Shown here: positions 52,285-60,972 of the stretch, one piece after another
How positions within the stretch are numbered: position 1 is the first letter of the stretch
Layout of the letters: every line of letters starts with the position of its first letter
Assembly (NCBI RefSeq): GCF_012985205.1
Contig: NZ_JABEKS010000002.1
Coordinates: 62,001-126,000, forward strand
Source of the DNA: Planctomonas sp. JC2975
GTDB lineage: Bacteria > Actinomycetota > Actinomycetes > Actinomycetales > Microbacteriaceae
Direction: 5' to 3'
Length of the DNA stretch: 64,000 nucleotides
Notes under the pieces: model-generated
Told to the model about the DNA's origin: nothing
Seen by the model: only the letters and a program-made list of their open reading frames with translations
Database searches by the model: none
Position numbers and translations under genes: made by a program

Positions 52285-53549
52285 CCACCGAAGAGTCGGT
52301 GCGGGACGCGCTGGAACGAGTCGTCCGTGAGTCGTACGGACGGATGCTCGCGGTGCTGGCATCCGGATCCCGCGACATCGCCGCTGCCGAAGACGCGTTG
52401 CACGATGCGCTCGAGCGGGCGATGGTGACGTGGCCGCGCGACGGGATCCCTGCAAACCCGGCCGGATGGATCGTCGTGACGGCGCGGCACCGGATGCTCG
52501 ACCGCCTGCGCTCCCCGAGCTCGAAGGCGCTCTCCATCGACGACGAGTCCAGGCGGGAGCCGGCGGCGCCGGTGGACGATCGCGTGGAGCCGGATGAGAT
52601 CCCCGACCGGCGCCTCGCGCTGCTCTTCGTGTGCGCGCATCCGGCGATCGATCCCTCCGCGCGCACTCCGCTCATGCTGCAGACCGTGCTCGGACTGGAC
52701 GCTGAGCGCATCGCCGCCGCGTTCGCGCTTCCGACGCCGACCATGGCGCAGCGCCTCGTGCGCGCGAAACGGCGCATCAAGGAGACCGGGGTGCCGTTCG
52801 TGGTCCCCGACGCGCGCGTCATGCCGGAGCGGCTTCCGCCGGTGCTGGAGGCGATCTACGGTGCGTATGCGATCGACTGGCCCGTTGTCGCCGGTCGTAT
52901 CGAGGTCGAATCGCTGAGCGCTGAAGCGCTCGCGCTCGCCGAGGTCGCCGCCGGCCTCATGCCGAACGAGCCGGAGGTGCTGGGTCTGGCCGCGCTGATC
53001 TGCTTGTCGCTGGCGCGCGCATCCGCTCGCCTCGACGCAGACGGACGGTTCGTGCCGATCGACGAGCAAGACCCGCAGCTGTGGAACCGCGAGCTGATCG
53101 CGAGCGGGGAGCGGCACCTGCTCACGGCGAGCAGACTGGCGATCAGCGGGGCCGGAGACCTGCGCCGGGTCGGACGGTTCCAACTCGAGGCAGCGATCCA
53201 GTCCGCGTACGACGATCGTGCGCGCACCGGAGACGTGGATCGTCGGATGCTCGTGACCCTGCACCGCGCGCTGGTGGCCGCCCAGCCCACTCTCGGCGCC
53301 AGGGTCGCGCTTGCCGCGGCGATCGGCGAGGCCGACGGCGAGGCAACGGGCCTTGCGGAGCTGGACGCCATCGAGGACCCGGCGCTGACTCGGTTCCAGC
53401 CGACGTGGGCGACACGTGCGCACTTGCTGGCCGGTGCGGGACGCAGGGAGGAGGCGGATGCCGCCTACCGACGCGCCATCGACCTCACGGTCGATCCCGT
53501 GATGCGCGCGCACCTCGTGCGCCGTCGGGCTCAGGTCGGCGGAGGATGA
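52266..53549 (+). CDS. ECF sigma factor, ECF42-like, with C-terminal extension
   Basis: A 427-residue protein. Residues about 1-90 are sigma region 2 (VVRESYGRMLAVLASGSRDIAAAEDALHDAL, WPRDGIPANPAGWIVVTARHRMLDRLRS) and about 100-190 region 4 (LLFVCAHPAIDPSARTPLMLQTVLGLDAERIAAAFALPTPTMAQRLVRAKRRI). The remaining 230 residues are a helical, TPR-like domain characteristic of ECF42 sigma factors. ATG 52266 overlaps the end of the DGPF gene; the frame is open upstream but the extra residues look unrelated. The pair DGPF-ECF42 lacks an anti-sigma gene; control is thought to be through the extension. Confidence 0.9.
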   Translation: MGDGGLTTEESVRDALERVVRESYGRMLAVLASGSRDIAAAEDALHDALERAMVTWPRDGIPANPAGWIVVTARHRMLDRLRSPSSKALSIDDESRREPAAPVDDRVEPDEIPDRRLALLFVCAHPAIDPSARTPLMLQTVLGLDAERIAAAFALPTPTMAQRLVRAKRRIKETGVPFVVPDARVMPERLPPVLEAIYGAYAIDWPVVAGRIEVESLSAEALALAEVAAGLMPNEPEVLGLAALICLSLARASARLDADGRFVPIDEQDPQLWNRELIASGERHLLTASRLAISGAGDLRRVGRFQLEAAIQSAYDDRARTGDVDRRMLVTLHRALVAAQPTLGARVALAAAIGEADGEATGLAELDAIEDPALTRFQPTWATRAHLLAGAGRREEADAAYRRAIDLTVDPVMRAHLVRRRAQVGGG

Positions 53550-53550
53550 T

Positions 53551-53572
53551 GGGCTCGCGCCGGCGCCAGCCC
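53551..53572. terminator. weak hairpin between convergent genes
   Basis: GGGCT (53551-53555) and AGCCC (53568-53572) flank a GCGCCGGCGC core between two convergent genes. The stem is short and interrupted. Confidence 0.3.
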
Positions 53573-53574
53573 CG

Positions 53575-53922
53575 TCAGGCTCGCCCGAAGTCGTCCTCGA
53601 GTCGCACGATGTCGTCTTCACCGAGGTAGTCGCCCAGCTGGACCTCGACGATGACCAGAGGCACGTCCTGATCGTTGACGATGCGATGCGGTTGCCCGAC
53701 GGCGATGGTGATGGTCTGGCCGAGCTCGGCGGTGACCGTCTCGCCGTCGATGACGGCCGATGCTGTCCCCGCTGCCACGACCGAGACCTCTGCCCGGTGC
53801 TCGTGCGTCTGATACGACAGCCGTGAGCGGGGACTCACCTCGATCCGCTTCACCTTGAAGGCGGGGCCCTCATCGAGGATGGTCCAGCTTCCCGACGGAC
53901 GCTGGTCGGATTCTCCGATCAC
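53575..53922 (-). CDS. cupin protein, phosphomannose-isomerase type II-like
   Basis: A 115-residue single-domain cupin matching the C-terminal domain of bifunctional mannose-6-phosphate isomerase/GDP-mannose pyrophosphorylase: GSWTILDEGPAFKVKRIEVSPRSRLSYQTHEHRAEVSVVAAG contains the metal-binding His pair (HEHRAE), and VGQPHRIVN the last His. Start is GTG 53922, with AAGGAG 5 bases upstream. A separate cupin of this kind could interconvert mannose-6-P and fructose-6-P, perhaps feeding GDP-mannose for the polysaccharide, but it may have a different sugar-phosphate substrate. Confidence 0.82.
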   Translation of the reverse strand: MIGESDQRPSGSWTILDEGPAFKVKRIEVSPRSRLSYQTHEHRAEVSVVAAGTASAVIDGETVTAELGQTITIAVGQPHRIVNDQDVPLVIVEVQLGDYLGEDDIVRLEDDFGRA

Positions 53923-54084
53923 GCGTGCTCCTTCGGTCCGGTCGACTCGTCAACACTAGGGGCGCGCGGACCCGTCCAGTGCAGGTGTCGCTTTGTCTCC
54001 GGCGCGTCCCCGCCAGGCTCCTTGGAAGCCCACCGGGCGAATCCTAGGCTTGCACCACCCGGCAGGGGCGTCCGAGGAGGTGCG

Positions 54085-55044
54085 ATGCCGTCGAGCGACG
54101 ACGCGGTGATCGATCCAGGACCCCAGGCGGAGACCGCGGGGCCGGTGCCGGAGCGGATCGATCGTGCACTCGTCGCGGATTCGGGCACGGCCGCCGAGGT
54201 CCTCCATGCCTGGTGGCTCTCGGAGGTCGGCGACCTCGTCGGGTTCGAGGCGCGGACGCGATCCGGTGAGGTCGACGCGCTGCATCAGGCGAGGGTGCGC
54301 GTGCGGGCTTTGCGCAGCGTGGCATCCGTGTATCGCACAGCGTTCGATCGCCGGGCTCGACGCGGGCTCGACGGTCCGCTGGCGGCATACGGCGCCGTGC
54401 TCGGCGCAGCGCGCGACGCGGAAGTGCGGGAGCTGGCGCTCGGAGAACTGCGGGACGACGTCCGGCAGGACGATCCGCGTCATGACGATCTCGTCGCCGC
54501 TCTCGACGCGCTGTGCAGTGACGCGCGCTCAGAGGCCGACAGCGCGACCCGACGAGTGCTGACACGACTCGACAGCGCGGATCACGCATCCCTCATGCTG
54601 CGACTGGCCGCACTGGTCGTCGACGCACCCGTCGGATCCGCTGCGACCGACCCGATGGAGGTCGTGGCTCGCGATGCACTGGGCAGGGCGGCTAAGCGTG
54701 TCACGGATCGCGCGGTGATCGCCCTGCGACCGACTGCGACTCTCGAACAGCTGCACGCACTCCGCAAGGCGTCCCGGCGGCTCCGGTACGCCGCAGAGGC
54801 TGCCGGATCCTGGGCGGAGCAGCTGTCCCGCGCGGCGGAGGCGGTGCAGAACGCGCTCGGCGACCATCGCGACGGCGTGCTCCTCGCCGGGGAACTGCGG
54901 GCGCGGGCCGACAAGGAGAAGTCGGCTGCGGCATCCGCTCTCGAGGACCTCGCCGAGGAGACGGATACCGCTGCGCGCAACTCCCTGTCGGGTTGCGCCG
55001 AGCTGATGGCGGCGCTCACCGCGGCGATCGCCGACGTGCGCTGA
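54085..55044 (+). CDS. CHAD domain protein
   Basis: A 319-residue helical protein with the CHAD pattern: conserved His and basic residues in LHQARVRVRALRSVASVYR and LHALRKASRRLRYAAEAAG. CHAD domains bind polyphosphate through these positive surfaces and localise to polyP granules; no CYTH/triphosphatase domain is attached here. ATG 54085 has GAGGAGG 4 bases upstream, favouring it over the longer open frame. Transcribed alone, upstream of the thiolase gene, which has its own hexamer. Confidence 0.88.
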   Translation: MPSSDDAVIDPGPQAETAGPVPERIDRALVADSGTAAEVLHAWWLSEVGDLVGFEARTRSGEVDALHQARVRVRALRSVASVYRTAFDRRARRGLDGPLAAYGAVLGAARDAEVRELALGELRDDVRQDDPRHDDLVAALDALCSDARSEADSATRRVLTRLDSADHASLMLRLAALVVDAPVGSAATDPMEVVARDALGRAAKRVTDRAVIALRPTATLEQLHALRKASRRLRYAAEAAGSWAEQLSRAAEAVQNALGDHRDGVLLAGELRARADKEKSAAASALEDLAEETDTAARNSLSGCAELMAALTAAIADVR

Positions 55045-55098
55045 CACGGATTGATCGGCCCGTCCTCCCACCGTGCGCCGGGCCCTGCGCCGCCACCG

Positions 55099-55104
55099 TA
55101 GGCT
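55099..55104 (+). promoter_or_regulatory. -10 hexamer TAGGCT of the thiolase gene
   Basis: TAGGCT, 6 bases, ATG 55111. Leaderless arrangement. Confidence 0.4.
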
Positions 55105-55110
55105 GGTGCG

Positions 55111-56310
55111 ATGAACGTCGAAGAAGCCGTCATCATCGATGTCGTGCGCACGCCCAGCGGCCGCGGCAAACCTGGGGGTGCCCTCAGCGGCATCCATTCC
55201 GTCGATCTGCTGGGTGATCTGCTCGCCGAGCTGGTTCGACGCAACGATCTCGATCCCGGCGTCATCGACGACGTCATCGCGGGATGCGTCGGGCAGGTGG
55301 GTCAGCAGTCCTTCAACACTGCGCGCAACGCCGCGCTCGCCGCAGGTTTTCCGGAGCACGTGCCTGGCACCACGCTCGATCGTCAGTGCGGATCCAGCCA
55401 GCAGGCCGCCCACTTCGCCGCCCAGGCGATCATGGCGGGTGTGCAGGACGTGGTGATCGCGTGCGGCGTCGAGTCGATGAGCGCGATCCCCATCGGAACC
55501 TCCACGATCGGACGGGATCCCTACGGCACGCGCTTCAAGGCTCGCTATTCGGAGGGCCTGGTGAGCCAGGGCGTTTCGGCCGAGCTGATCGCTCAGAAGT
55601 GGGGCTTCTCGCGCGACGACCTCGACGAGTTCAGCGCCCGTTCGCACCGCCTGGCGGCGGAGGCGACGCAAGCCGGAGAGTTCGAACGCGAGCTCGTGCC
55701 TGTTCAGGTGACGGATGCGGACGGCGCCCAGCGCGTCGTCGCGGCCGACGAGACGGTCCGTGCGACCACCACCGTGGAGGGTCTGGCCGGACTGAACCCG
55801 TCGTTCCGCACCGATGCCCTCGCCGATCGCTTCCCGGAGCTCGAGTGGAAGATCACGCCGGGCAACTCGTCGCCGCTGACCGACGGCGCATCCGCCGCGC
55901 TGATCATGAGCGCCCGCCGCGCCGAGCAGCTCGGGCTGACCCCGCGCGCTCGGTTCCACTCCTTCACCGTGACGGGCAGCGATCCGCTGTACATGCTCAC
56001 CGGGATCATGCCTGCAACGGCGCGGATCCTGAAGCAGACCGGCCTGAACCTCGACGACATCGACGCGTACGAGGTGAACGAGGCCTTCGCCTCCGTGCCG
56101 CTGGCGTGGCTGCGCGAGCTCGACGCGGATCCGGATCGCCTCAACGCCGACGGCGGGGCGATCGCGCTCGGGCATCCGCTGGGCGCGAGCGGCACGCGCC
56201 TTCTGGGCACCCTGCTCGCCCGGCTGGAGCACACGGGTGGTCGCTACGGGCTGCAGACCATGTGCGAGGGCGGCGGAATGGCCAACGCCACCATCATCGA
56301 GCGGCTCTGA
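55111..56310 (+). CDS. thiolase (acetyl-CoA C-acyltransferase)
   Basis: Cleaves 3-ketoacyl-CoA or condenses two acyl-CoAs. The 399-residue protein has the nucleophilic Cys93 in DRQCGSSQQA, the His of NEAFASVPLAW and ALGHPLGASGTR, and the C-terminal Cys loop MCEGGGMANA. The DRQCGS variant suggests a fatty-acid or steroid thiolase (FadA-like) more than a biosynthetic acetoacetyl-CoA thiolase. A short-chain dehydrogenase of the 3-hydroxyacyl-CoA type follows 179 bases downstream, so the two may act in consecutive steps of beta-oxidation. Confidence 0.92.
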   Translation: MNVEEAVIIDVVRTPSGRGKPGGALSGIHSVDLLGDLLAELVRRNDLDPGVIDDVIAGCVGQVGQQSFNTARNAALAAGFPEHVPGTTLDRQCGSSQQAAHFAAQAIMAGVQDVVIACGVESMSAIPIGTSTIGRDPYGTRFKARYSEGLVSQGVSAELIAQKWGFSRDDLDEFSARSHRLAAEATQAGEFERELVPVQVTDADGAQRVVAADETVRATTTVEGLAGLNPSFRTDALADRFPELEWKITPGNSSPLTDGASAALIMSARRAEQLGLTPRARFHSFTVTGSDPLYMLTGIMPATARILKQTGLNLDDIDAYEVNEAFASVPLAWLRELDADPDRLNADGGAIALGHPLGASGTRLLGTLLARLEHTGGRYGLQTMCEGGGMANATIIERL

Positions 56311-56489
56311 GTCGTCGTGCGCGCCGTTGACCCGCCGGCCGAGACGAGCGTCGGCGCTGGCATCGCGGTGGAGGCCGGAAAATGCCTCCACTCCTAGCTC
56401 GAGCTCCCCGGCCCGGCGCGCCGCAGTCGGCCGAGTACATGGCGTACGACTCGCTCGCCCAACGGTACAGAAGCTACAACGGAGGACAT

Positions 56490-57275
56490 ATGCAGATTCA
56501 GGAATGCAGTGCGATCGTCACCGGCGGCGCATCGGGACTCGGTAACGGTACGGCGAGAGTGCTCGCGGAGGCGGGCGCCAAGGTTGTGATCGTCGACCTG
56601 CCGTCCTCCCGTGGCGAGGAGGCGGCCGCGGAACTCGGCGGCGTCTTCGCGCCCGCCGACGTGACCGATGCCGCTCAGGTGCAGGCCGCCGTGGACGCCG
56701 CGCAGGCGCTCGCGCCGCTTCGCATCACGGTCAACTGCGCCGGCATCGCGACTGCTGGAAGGACCGTCGGACGCGAAGGGCCCCTCGGCCTGGATGGATT
56801 CGAGCGCACGATCCGCATCAACCTCATCGGCACGTTCAACGTGATCCGGTTGGCTGCGGCAGCAATGTCCGCGAACGAGCCCGTCGAGGCGCAGTCGCTG
56901 TCCGGCGTCCCGGCGACGCGGGAGCGCGGGGTCATCGTGAGCACGGCATCCGTCGCCGCCTTCGACGGACAGATCGGCCAGGCCGCGTACTCGGCATCCA
57001 AAGGCGGAGTCGCAGCGATGACCCTGCCGGTCGCGCGGGACCTCTCGAAACTGTTGATCAGGGTGATGACGATCGCGCCGGGCATCATGCAGACACCGAT
57101 GATGGCGGGCATGCCCGAGGACGTGCAGCGGTCGCTCGAAGAGCAGATCCCGCATCCATCCCGCATGGGGACTCCCGCCGAATATGCGGCGCTCGTGCGG
57201 CACATCGTGGAGAACCCGCTGCTGAACGGCGAAGTGATCCGGCTCGACGGCGCGATCCGCATGCAGCCGAAGTAG
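56490..57275 (+). CDS. short-chain dehydrogenase, 3-hydroxyacyl-CoA dehydrogenase type 2-like
   Basis: A 261-residue SDR. The cofactor loop is [10 protein letters not shown] (NAD-preferring acidic residue in VIVDLPSSR), the NAG motif NCAGI, catalytic Ser in [22 protein letters not shown] (YxxxK). The segment [26 protein letters not shown] is typical of HSD17B10-like 2-methyl-3-hydroxybutyryl-CoA dehydrogenases, which oxidise branched or straight 3-hydroxyacyl-CoA. ATG 56490 has GGAGG 5 bases upstream. Context with the thiolase fits acyl-CoA degradation. Confidence 0.88.
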   Translation: MQIQECSAIVTGGASGLGNGTARVLAEAGAKVVIVDLPSSRGEEAAAELGGVFAPADVTDAAQVQAAVDAAQALAPLRITVNCAGIATAGRTVGREGPLGLDGFERTIRINLIGTFNVIRLAAAAMSANEPVEAQSLSGVPATRERGVIVSTASVAAFDGQIGQAAYSASKGGVAAMTLPVARDLSKLLIRVMTIAPGIMQTPMMAGMPEDVQRSLEEQIPHPSRMGTPAEYAALVRHIVENPLLNGEVIRLDGAIRMQPK

Positions 57276-57292
57276 CGCACTGGAGCGGGGAG

Positions 57293-57313
57293 CGAAGGCC
57301 TGGTCGGCCTTCG
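57293..57313 (+). terminator. hairpin after the SDR gene
   Basis: CGAAGGCC / GGCCTTCG, 8-bp stem with a 5-base loop, 17 bases after the stop, in the short gap before convergent ramB. No T-run. Confidence 0.55.
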
Positions 57314-57359
57314 TCGCAAGGCCGGCGCCGAGCGCGCTATGCCGATGCTTCCCAGCGCG

Positions 57360-58811
57360 CTATTCGCCCAGCGGACCCGAGTGGGCGTCGAGGAACGCGT
57401 ACAGCTCGGCATCGTCCACGCCGGGGAACGCGCCGGTGGGCAGCGGGGACAGGATGTGCGAGTGCAGCCTCGCGCTCGGCCACGCCTTCTCCGCCCACGA
57501 CGTCTCGAGCGAGGCGTCGGCGATCCGACAGCATGACGGATCCGGACACGTCGACACCGCGCGCACCGTGGTCTCCCTGCCGCGGAACCACTTGGCATCC
57601 GCGAACGGGACGCCCGCCGTGATCGTGAAGCTGCCGTCGTCGCCGCGTCCGGTCTGAGTCGCGCACCAATAGGTGCCGGCGGGGGTGTCCGTGTACTGAT
57701 AGAGCTCGGTGGTGCGGTTCGTCTGCGTGAACGCGTCCCTCGCACTCCACTTCTTGCAGACCAGCTGGCCCTCGATGGCGCCCGTCACGTCGGTGGGCAG
57801 CGGCAGACCGTCGTTCTCGTAGCCTTTGTAGAGGGCGCCGTCCTCGCCGACGCGCAGGAAGTGCATCCGGATGCCGAGGTGCACCGTGATGAGGTTGGTG
57901 AGCCTGAGAGATGCCGCCTCGTGTGTGACGCCGAACGCGTCGCGGAAGTCTTCCACCGCGAGATCCCGATCCCTCTTCGCCTCCTGCAGGAAGGCGACCG
58001 CCGCGTTCTGCGGCATGAGGCAGCACGCGGCGAAGTAGTTGATCTCCAGGCGCTGGCGTAGGAACTCCGCGTAACTCGTGGGTTTCTCGTGCCCGAGCAC
58101 GCGGTGTGCGAGCGCCTGCAGCGCCATGGACCGCAGCCCATGGCCACCCGGGATGGACGCGGGCGGAAGGTAGATGCGTCCGTTCTCGAGATCGGTGATG
58201 GACCGCGTCGAGTTCGGCAGGTCGTCCACGTAGACGAGCTGGAACCCGAGGCGCTTGGCCATCACGCTCACCTCGCGGTGAGTGAGGGCGCCGGAGACGT
58301 GACCGGACGCCTTCACCTGCTCCTCGGCCACCGCCTCGATCTCGGGCACGTAGTTGTCGCGGCCGCGCATCTGCTCGCGAAGCTCCGTGTTGGCGCGCCT
58401 GGCCTCCTCGGGCGTCGCGATCGCTTTGCTGGCCTGCCGAGCCAGCTCGCGGTGCAGGCCGACGAGCGCGGCCAACGTCTCGGTCGGCGTGCCCTTCGTC
58501 GGGCGCACGTCGGGCAGCCCGAGCGTCGTGTACAAAGCGGACTTCTGCGCCTTGCCGAGCTCGATCTCGTATGCGGTGCGCTCGTCGGGCGGCTCGGCGA
58601 CGAGCAGGGTCGCGAGGTCGACGCCGATGGCGCCCGCGATCGACTGAAGCGTCGTGAGCTTGGGCTCTCGCTTGCCGTTCTCGATCATCGACAGCTGGCT
58701 CTGCGACAGCCCGACCAGCTCGCTGACGCGCTCGAGCGTGAGTCCGTGCTGGGTGCGGAAGTGGCGTATGCGGTGCCCGATCGTGGCGATGTCTGCGGTG
58801 TCGGCATCCAT
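57360..58811 (-). CDS. ramB: RamB/PrpR-type short-chain fatty acyl-CoA regulator (XRE HTH plus ImmA/IrrE-like and DUF2083 domains)
   Basis: A 483-residue regulator. Residues about 12-66 are an XRE helix-turn-helix (FRTQHGLTLERVSELVGLSQSQLSMIENGKR). A central ImmA/IrrE-like domain follows, but the metalloprotease HExxH is replaced by AHRVLGHE, so protease activity is unlikely. The C-terminal DUF2083 domain has clustered cysteines (LVCKKW, YWCATQ, STCPDPSCC), as in PrpR, where they may bind an iron-sulphur cluster. Relatives bind acyl-CoA and control acetate, propionate or glyoxylate genes. ATG 58811 is 6 bases after TACCGT. Divergent from pckG, which it probably controls; acs is also in the window. 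The RamB assignment over PrpR rests on context. Confidence 0.85.
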   Translation of the reverse strand: MDADTADIATIGHRIRHFRTQHGLTLERVSELVGLSQSQLSMIENGKREPKLTTLQSIAGAIGVDLATLLVAEPPDERTAYEIELGKAQKSALYTTLGLPDVRPTKGTPTETLAALVGLHRELARQASKAIATPEEARRANTELREQMRGRDNYVPEIEAVAEEQVKASGHVSGALTHREVSVMAKRLGFQLVYVDDLPNSTRSITDLENGRIYLPPASIPGGHGLRSMALQALAHRVLGHEKPTSYAEFLRQRLEINYFAACCLMPQNAAVAFLQEAKRDRDLAVEDFRDAFGVTHEAASLRLTNLITVHLGIRMHFLRVGEDGALYKGYENDGLPLPTDVTGAIEGQLVCKKWSARDAFTQTNRTTELYQYTDTPAGTYWCATQTGRGDDGSFTITAGVPFADAKWFRGRETTVRAVSTCPDPSCCRIADASLETSWAEKAWPSARLHSHILSPLPTGAFPGVDDAELYAFLDAHSGPLGE

Positions 58812-58817
58812 TCGTTC

Positions 58818-58823
58818 ACGGTA
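58818..58823 (-). promoter_or_regulatory. -10 hexamer TACCGT of ramB
   Basis: TACCGT, GAACGA (6 bases), ATG 58811. The inverted repeat at 58827-58844 lies just upstream. Confidence 0.45.
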
Positions 58824-58826
58824 GCA

Positions 58827-58844
58827 AAAGAATCGTAATTCTTT
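58827..58844. promoter_or_regulatory. candidate RamB-type operator AAAGAAT-N4-ATTCTTT
   Basis: Perfect 7-bp AT-rich inverted repeat around CGTA, 16 bases from the ramB start and in the divergent region with pckG. It overlaps the ramB -35 zone, so autoregulation is plausible. AT-rich sequence stands out in this GC-rich DNA. Confidence 0.55.
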
Positions 58845-58958
58845 CGCGCGGATCCGCCATGTCACGCGCTTGAAGTGCCGTGAGAGTGAAGACAGCACCG
58901 CTGACGTGGGCAGGGCGAACTCCCGAAGCGTCGGCGCCGACGACGAGAGTAGGCGAGC

Positions 58959-60944
58959 ATGACCATCACGCAGCGGCCCCGCACGCACCGAATCCCGACG
59001 ACCGAGAACGCACAGGACTCGACGAAGGCGCAGAGAGCCCGCGTCGCCACCTCCCAGACCACACAGACCAGCCGGGCGGATGCTGAGGGCACCGACGTCC
59101 GCCCGGCTTCTTCTTCGAACGCCGGCCATGACGGCACCCTCTGGGCGGTCGGCACCACGGATTCCGCGCTCGCCGAATGGGTGCTCGGCATCGCCGAGCT
59201 CACGCAGCCCGATGAGATCGTGTGGTGCGACGGATCCCGCGCCGAGGCCGACCGTCTCTTCAAGCTGCAGGTCGCGTCCGGCCAGCTCATCCGGCTCAAT
59301 CCCGAGTGGCGGCCAGGCAGCTACCTCGCGCGTACGGATCCGGGCGACGTGGCCAGGGTCGAGGCGCGCACATTCATCTGCTCCGACCGCGAGAGCGATG
59401 CCGGCCCCACGAACAACTGGCGCGATCCGGAGTCGATGCGCGTCGAGTTGAACGCGGTCTTCGCGGGCAGCATGCGCGGTCGCACGATGTACGTGGTGCC
59501 CTTCTCGATGGGCCCGGTCGGCGGGGCCATCTCGCAACTCGGCGTCGAGCTCACCGATTCGCCCTACGTCGTCGTGTCTATGGGCATCATGACCCGCATG
59601 GGGCGTGCTGCGCTCGACCTGATCGAGGCCGGCCGGCCGTGGGTGCGTACTGTGCACAGCGTCGGATACCCGCTGAGGGATGCCGCGGGCAGCCGCCGCA
59701 ATGACGTCGCGTGGCCGTGCAACGAGACGAAGTACATCGTGCAGTTCCCGCGGGATCGCGAGGTCTGGTCGTACGGATCCGGATACGGCGGAAACGCCCT
59801 GCTCGGCAAGAAGTGTTTCGCACTGCGGATCGCCTCGCAGATGGCCAGGGAAGACGGCTGGCTCGCCGAGCACATGCTCATCGTCAAGGTGTTCTCACCG
59901 TCCGGACGAACGCATCACATCGCGGCGGCATTCCCGTCGGCGTGCGGCAAGACGAACCTCGCCATGCTGCGCTCCCAGCTGCCTGGATGGCGCGTCGAGA
60001 CCATCGGCGATGACATCGCGTGGCTGAAGCCGGACTCCACAGGTCGTCTGCGCGCCATCAACCCCGAGCGCGGTTTCTTCGGCGTGGCGCCCGGAACGGG
60101 GGAGTCCACGAACCGGTCTGCCGTGGAGACGATGTGGGGCAACACGATCTTCACGAACGTCGCGTTGCGCGACGACGGGGATGTCTGGTGGGAAGGCCTC
60201 ACGGAGACCCCGCCCGCGCACCTCATCGACTGGCGCGGCGAGGACTGGACGCCGGATTCGGGTCGCACGGCGGCGCATCCGAACTCGCGGTTCACGGTGC
60301 CGGCGGAGCAGTGCCCGACCATCGCTGACGACTGGGAGGACGCGGACGGCGTTCCCATCGACGCGATCGTCTTCGGCGGTCGTCGCGCGACCAACGTGCC
60401 GCTGGTGCTGCAGGCCAGGGACTGGAAGCACGGCGTGTTCCTCGGTGCAACTGTGGCATCCGAGCAGACAGCGGCCGCTGAGGGGACGGTCGGTGAGCTG
60501 CGTCGGGATCCGTTCGCGATGCTGCCGTTCTGCGGCTACAACATGGCGGATCACTGGGCGCACTGGCTCGACATCGGTGAGCGACTCGGATCCGCGGCAC
60601 CCGCCGTGTTCCAGGTGAACTGGTTCCGCAAGGGGCCGGACGGCTCTTACCTGTGGCCGGGGTTCGCGGAGAACATGAGGGTGCTCGCCTGGATCGCCGA
60701 GCGGCTCGAGGGCACAGCTGCTGCCGTCGACGCGCCGGTCGGCAGGGTGCCGGCGCGGGCATCCCTCGATGTCGACGGGCTCGCGCTGGCTCCGGATGCC
60801 CTCGACCACCTCTTCGAGATCGACCCGGCGGCATGGCTGGCCGAGTGCGACCTCACGGAGGACTTCTTCGCGCGATTCGGTGGCCGGGTGCCGGCAGCGC
60901 TCGGGGCGGAGCTCGCCTCTTTGCGCTACCGGCTGCGGCACTGA
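58959..60944 (+). CDS. pckG: phosphoenolpyruvate carboxykinase (GTP)
   Basis: Converts oxaloacetate to phosphoenolpyruvate, the first step of gluconeogenesis from acetate or other acids. The 661-residue chain has a variable 60-residue N-terminal tail and then the GTP-type core: [33 protein letters not shown], kinase-1a loop [12 protein letters not shown] (Cys329, Lys331) and the GDDIAWL kinase-2 motif; TNWFRK-like [26 protein letters not shown] is near the C-terminus. It matches actinobacterial GTP enzymes, not the ATP type. Divergent from ramB across a 147-base region with the AAAGAAT inverted repeat. Confidence 0.97.
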   Translation: MTITQRPRTHRIPTTENAQDSTKAQRARVATSQTTQTSRADAEGTDVRPASSSNAGHDGTLWAVGTTDSALAEWVLGIAELTQPDEIVWCDGSRAEADRLFKLQVASGQLIRLNPEWRPGSYLARTDPGDVARVEARTFICSDRESDAGPTNNWRDPESMRVELNAVFAGSMRGRTMYVVPFSMGPVGGAISQLGVELTDSPYVVVSMGIMTRMGRAALDLIEAGRPWVRTVHSVGYPLRDAAGSRRNDVAWPCNETKYIVQFPRDREVWSYGSGYGGNALLGKKCFALRIASQMAREDGWLAEHMLIVKVFSPSGRTHHIAAAFPSACGKTNLAMLRSQLPGWRVETIGDDIAWLKPDSTGRLRAINPERGFFGVAPGTGESTNRSAVETMWGNTIFTNVALRDDGDVWWEGLTETPPAHLIDWRGEDWTPDSGRTAAHPNSRFTVPAEQCPTIADDWEDADGVPIDAIVFGGRRATNVPLVLQARDWKHGVFLGATVASEQTAAAEGTVGELRRDPFAMLPFCGYNMADHWAHWLDIGERLGSAAPAVFQVNWFRKGPDGSYLWPGFAENMRVLAWIAERLEGTAAAVDAPVGRVPARASLDVDGLALAPDALDHLFEIDPAAWLAECDLTEDFFARFGGRVPAALGAELASLRYRLRH

Positions 60945-60972
60945 CGTACCGCTGCATGCGACCAGCGACAGG

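Noticed and set aside
54529-56391. 620-codon minus-strand frame over CHAD and thiolase
   Set aside because: Crosses two real genes; no homology visible in its peptide.
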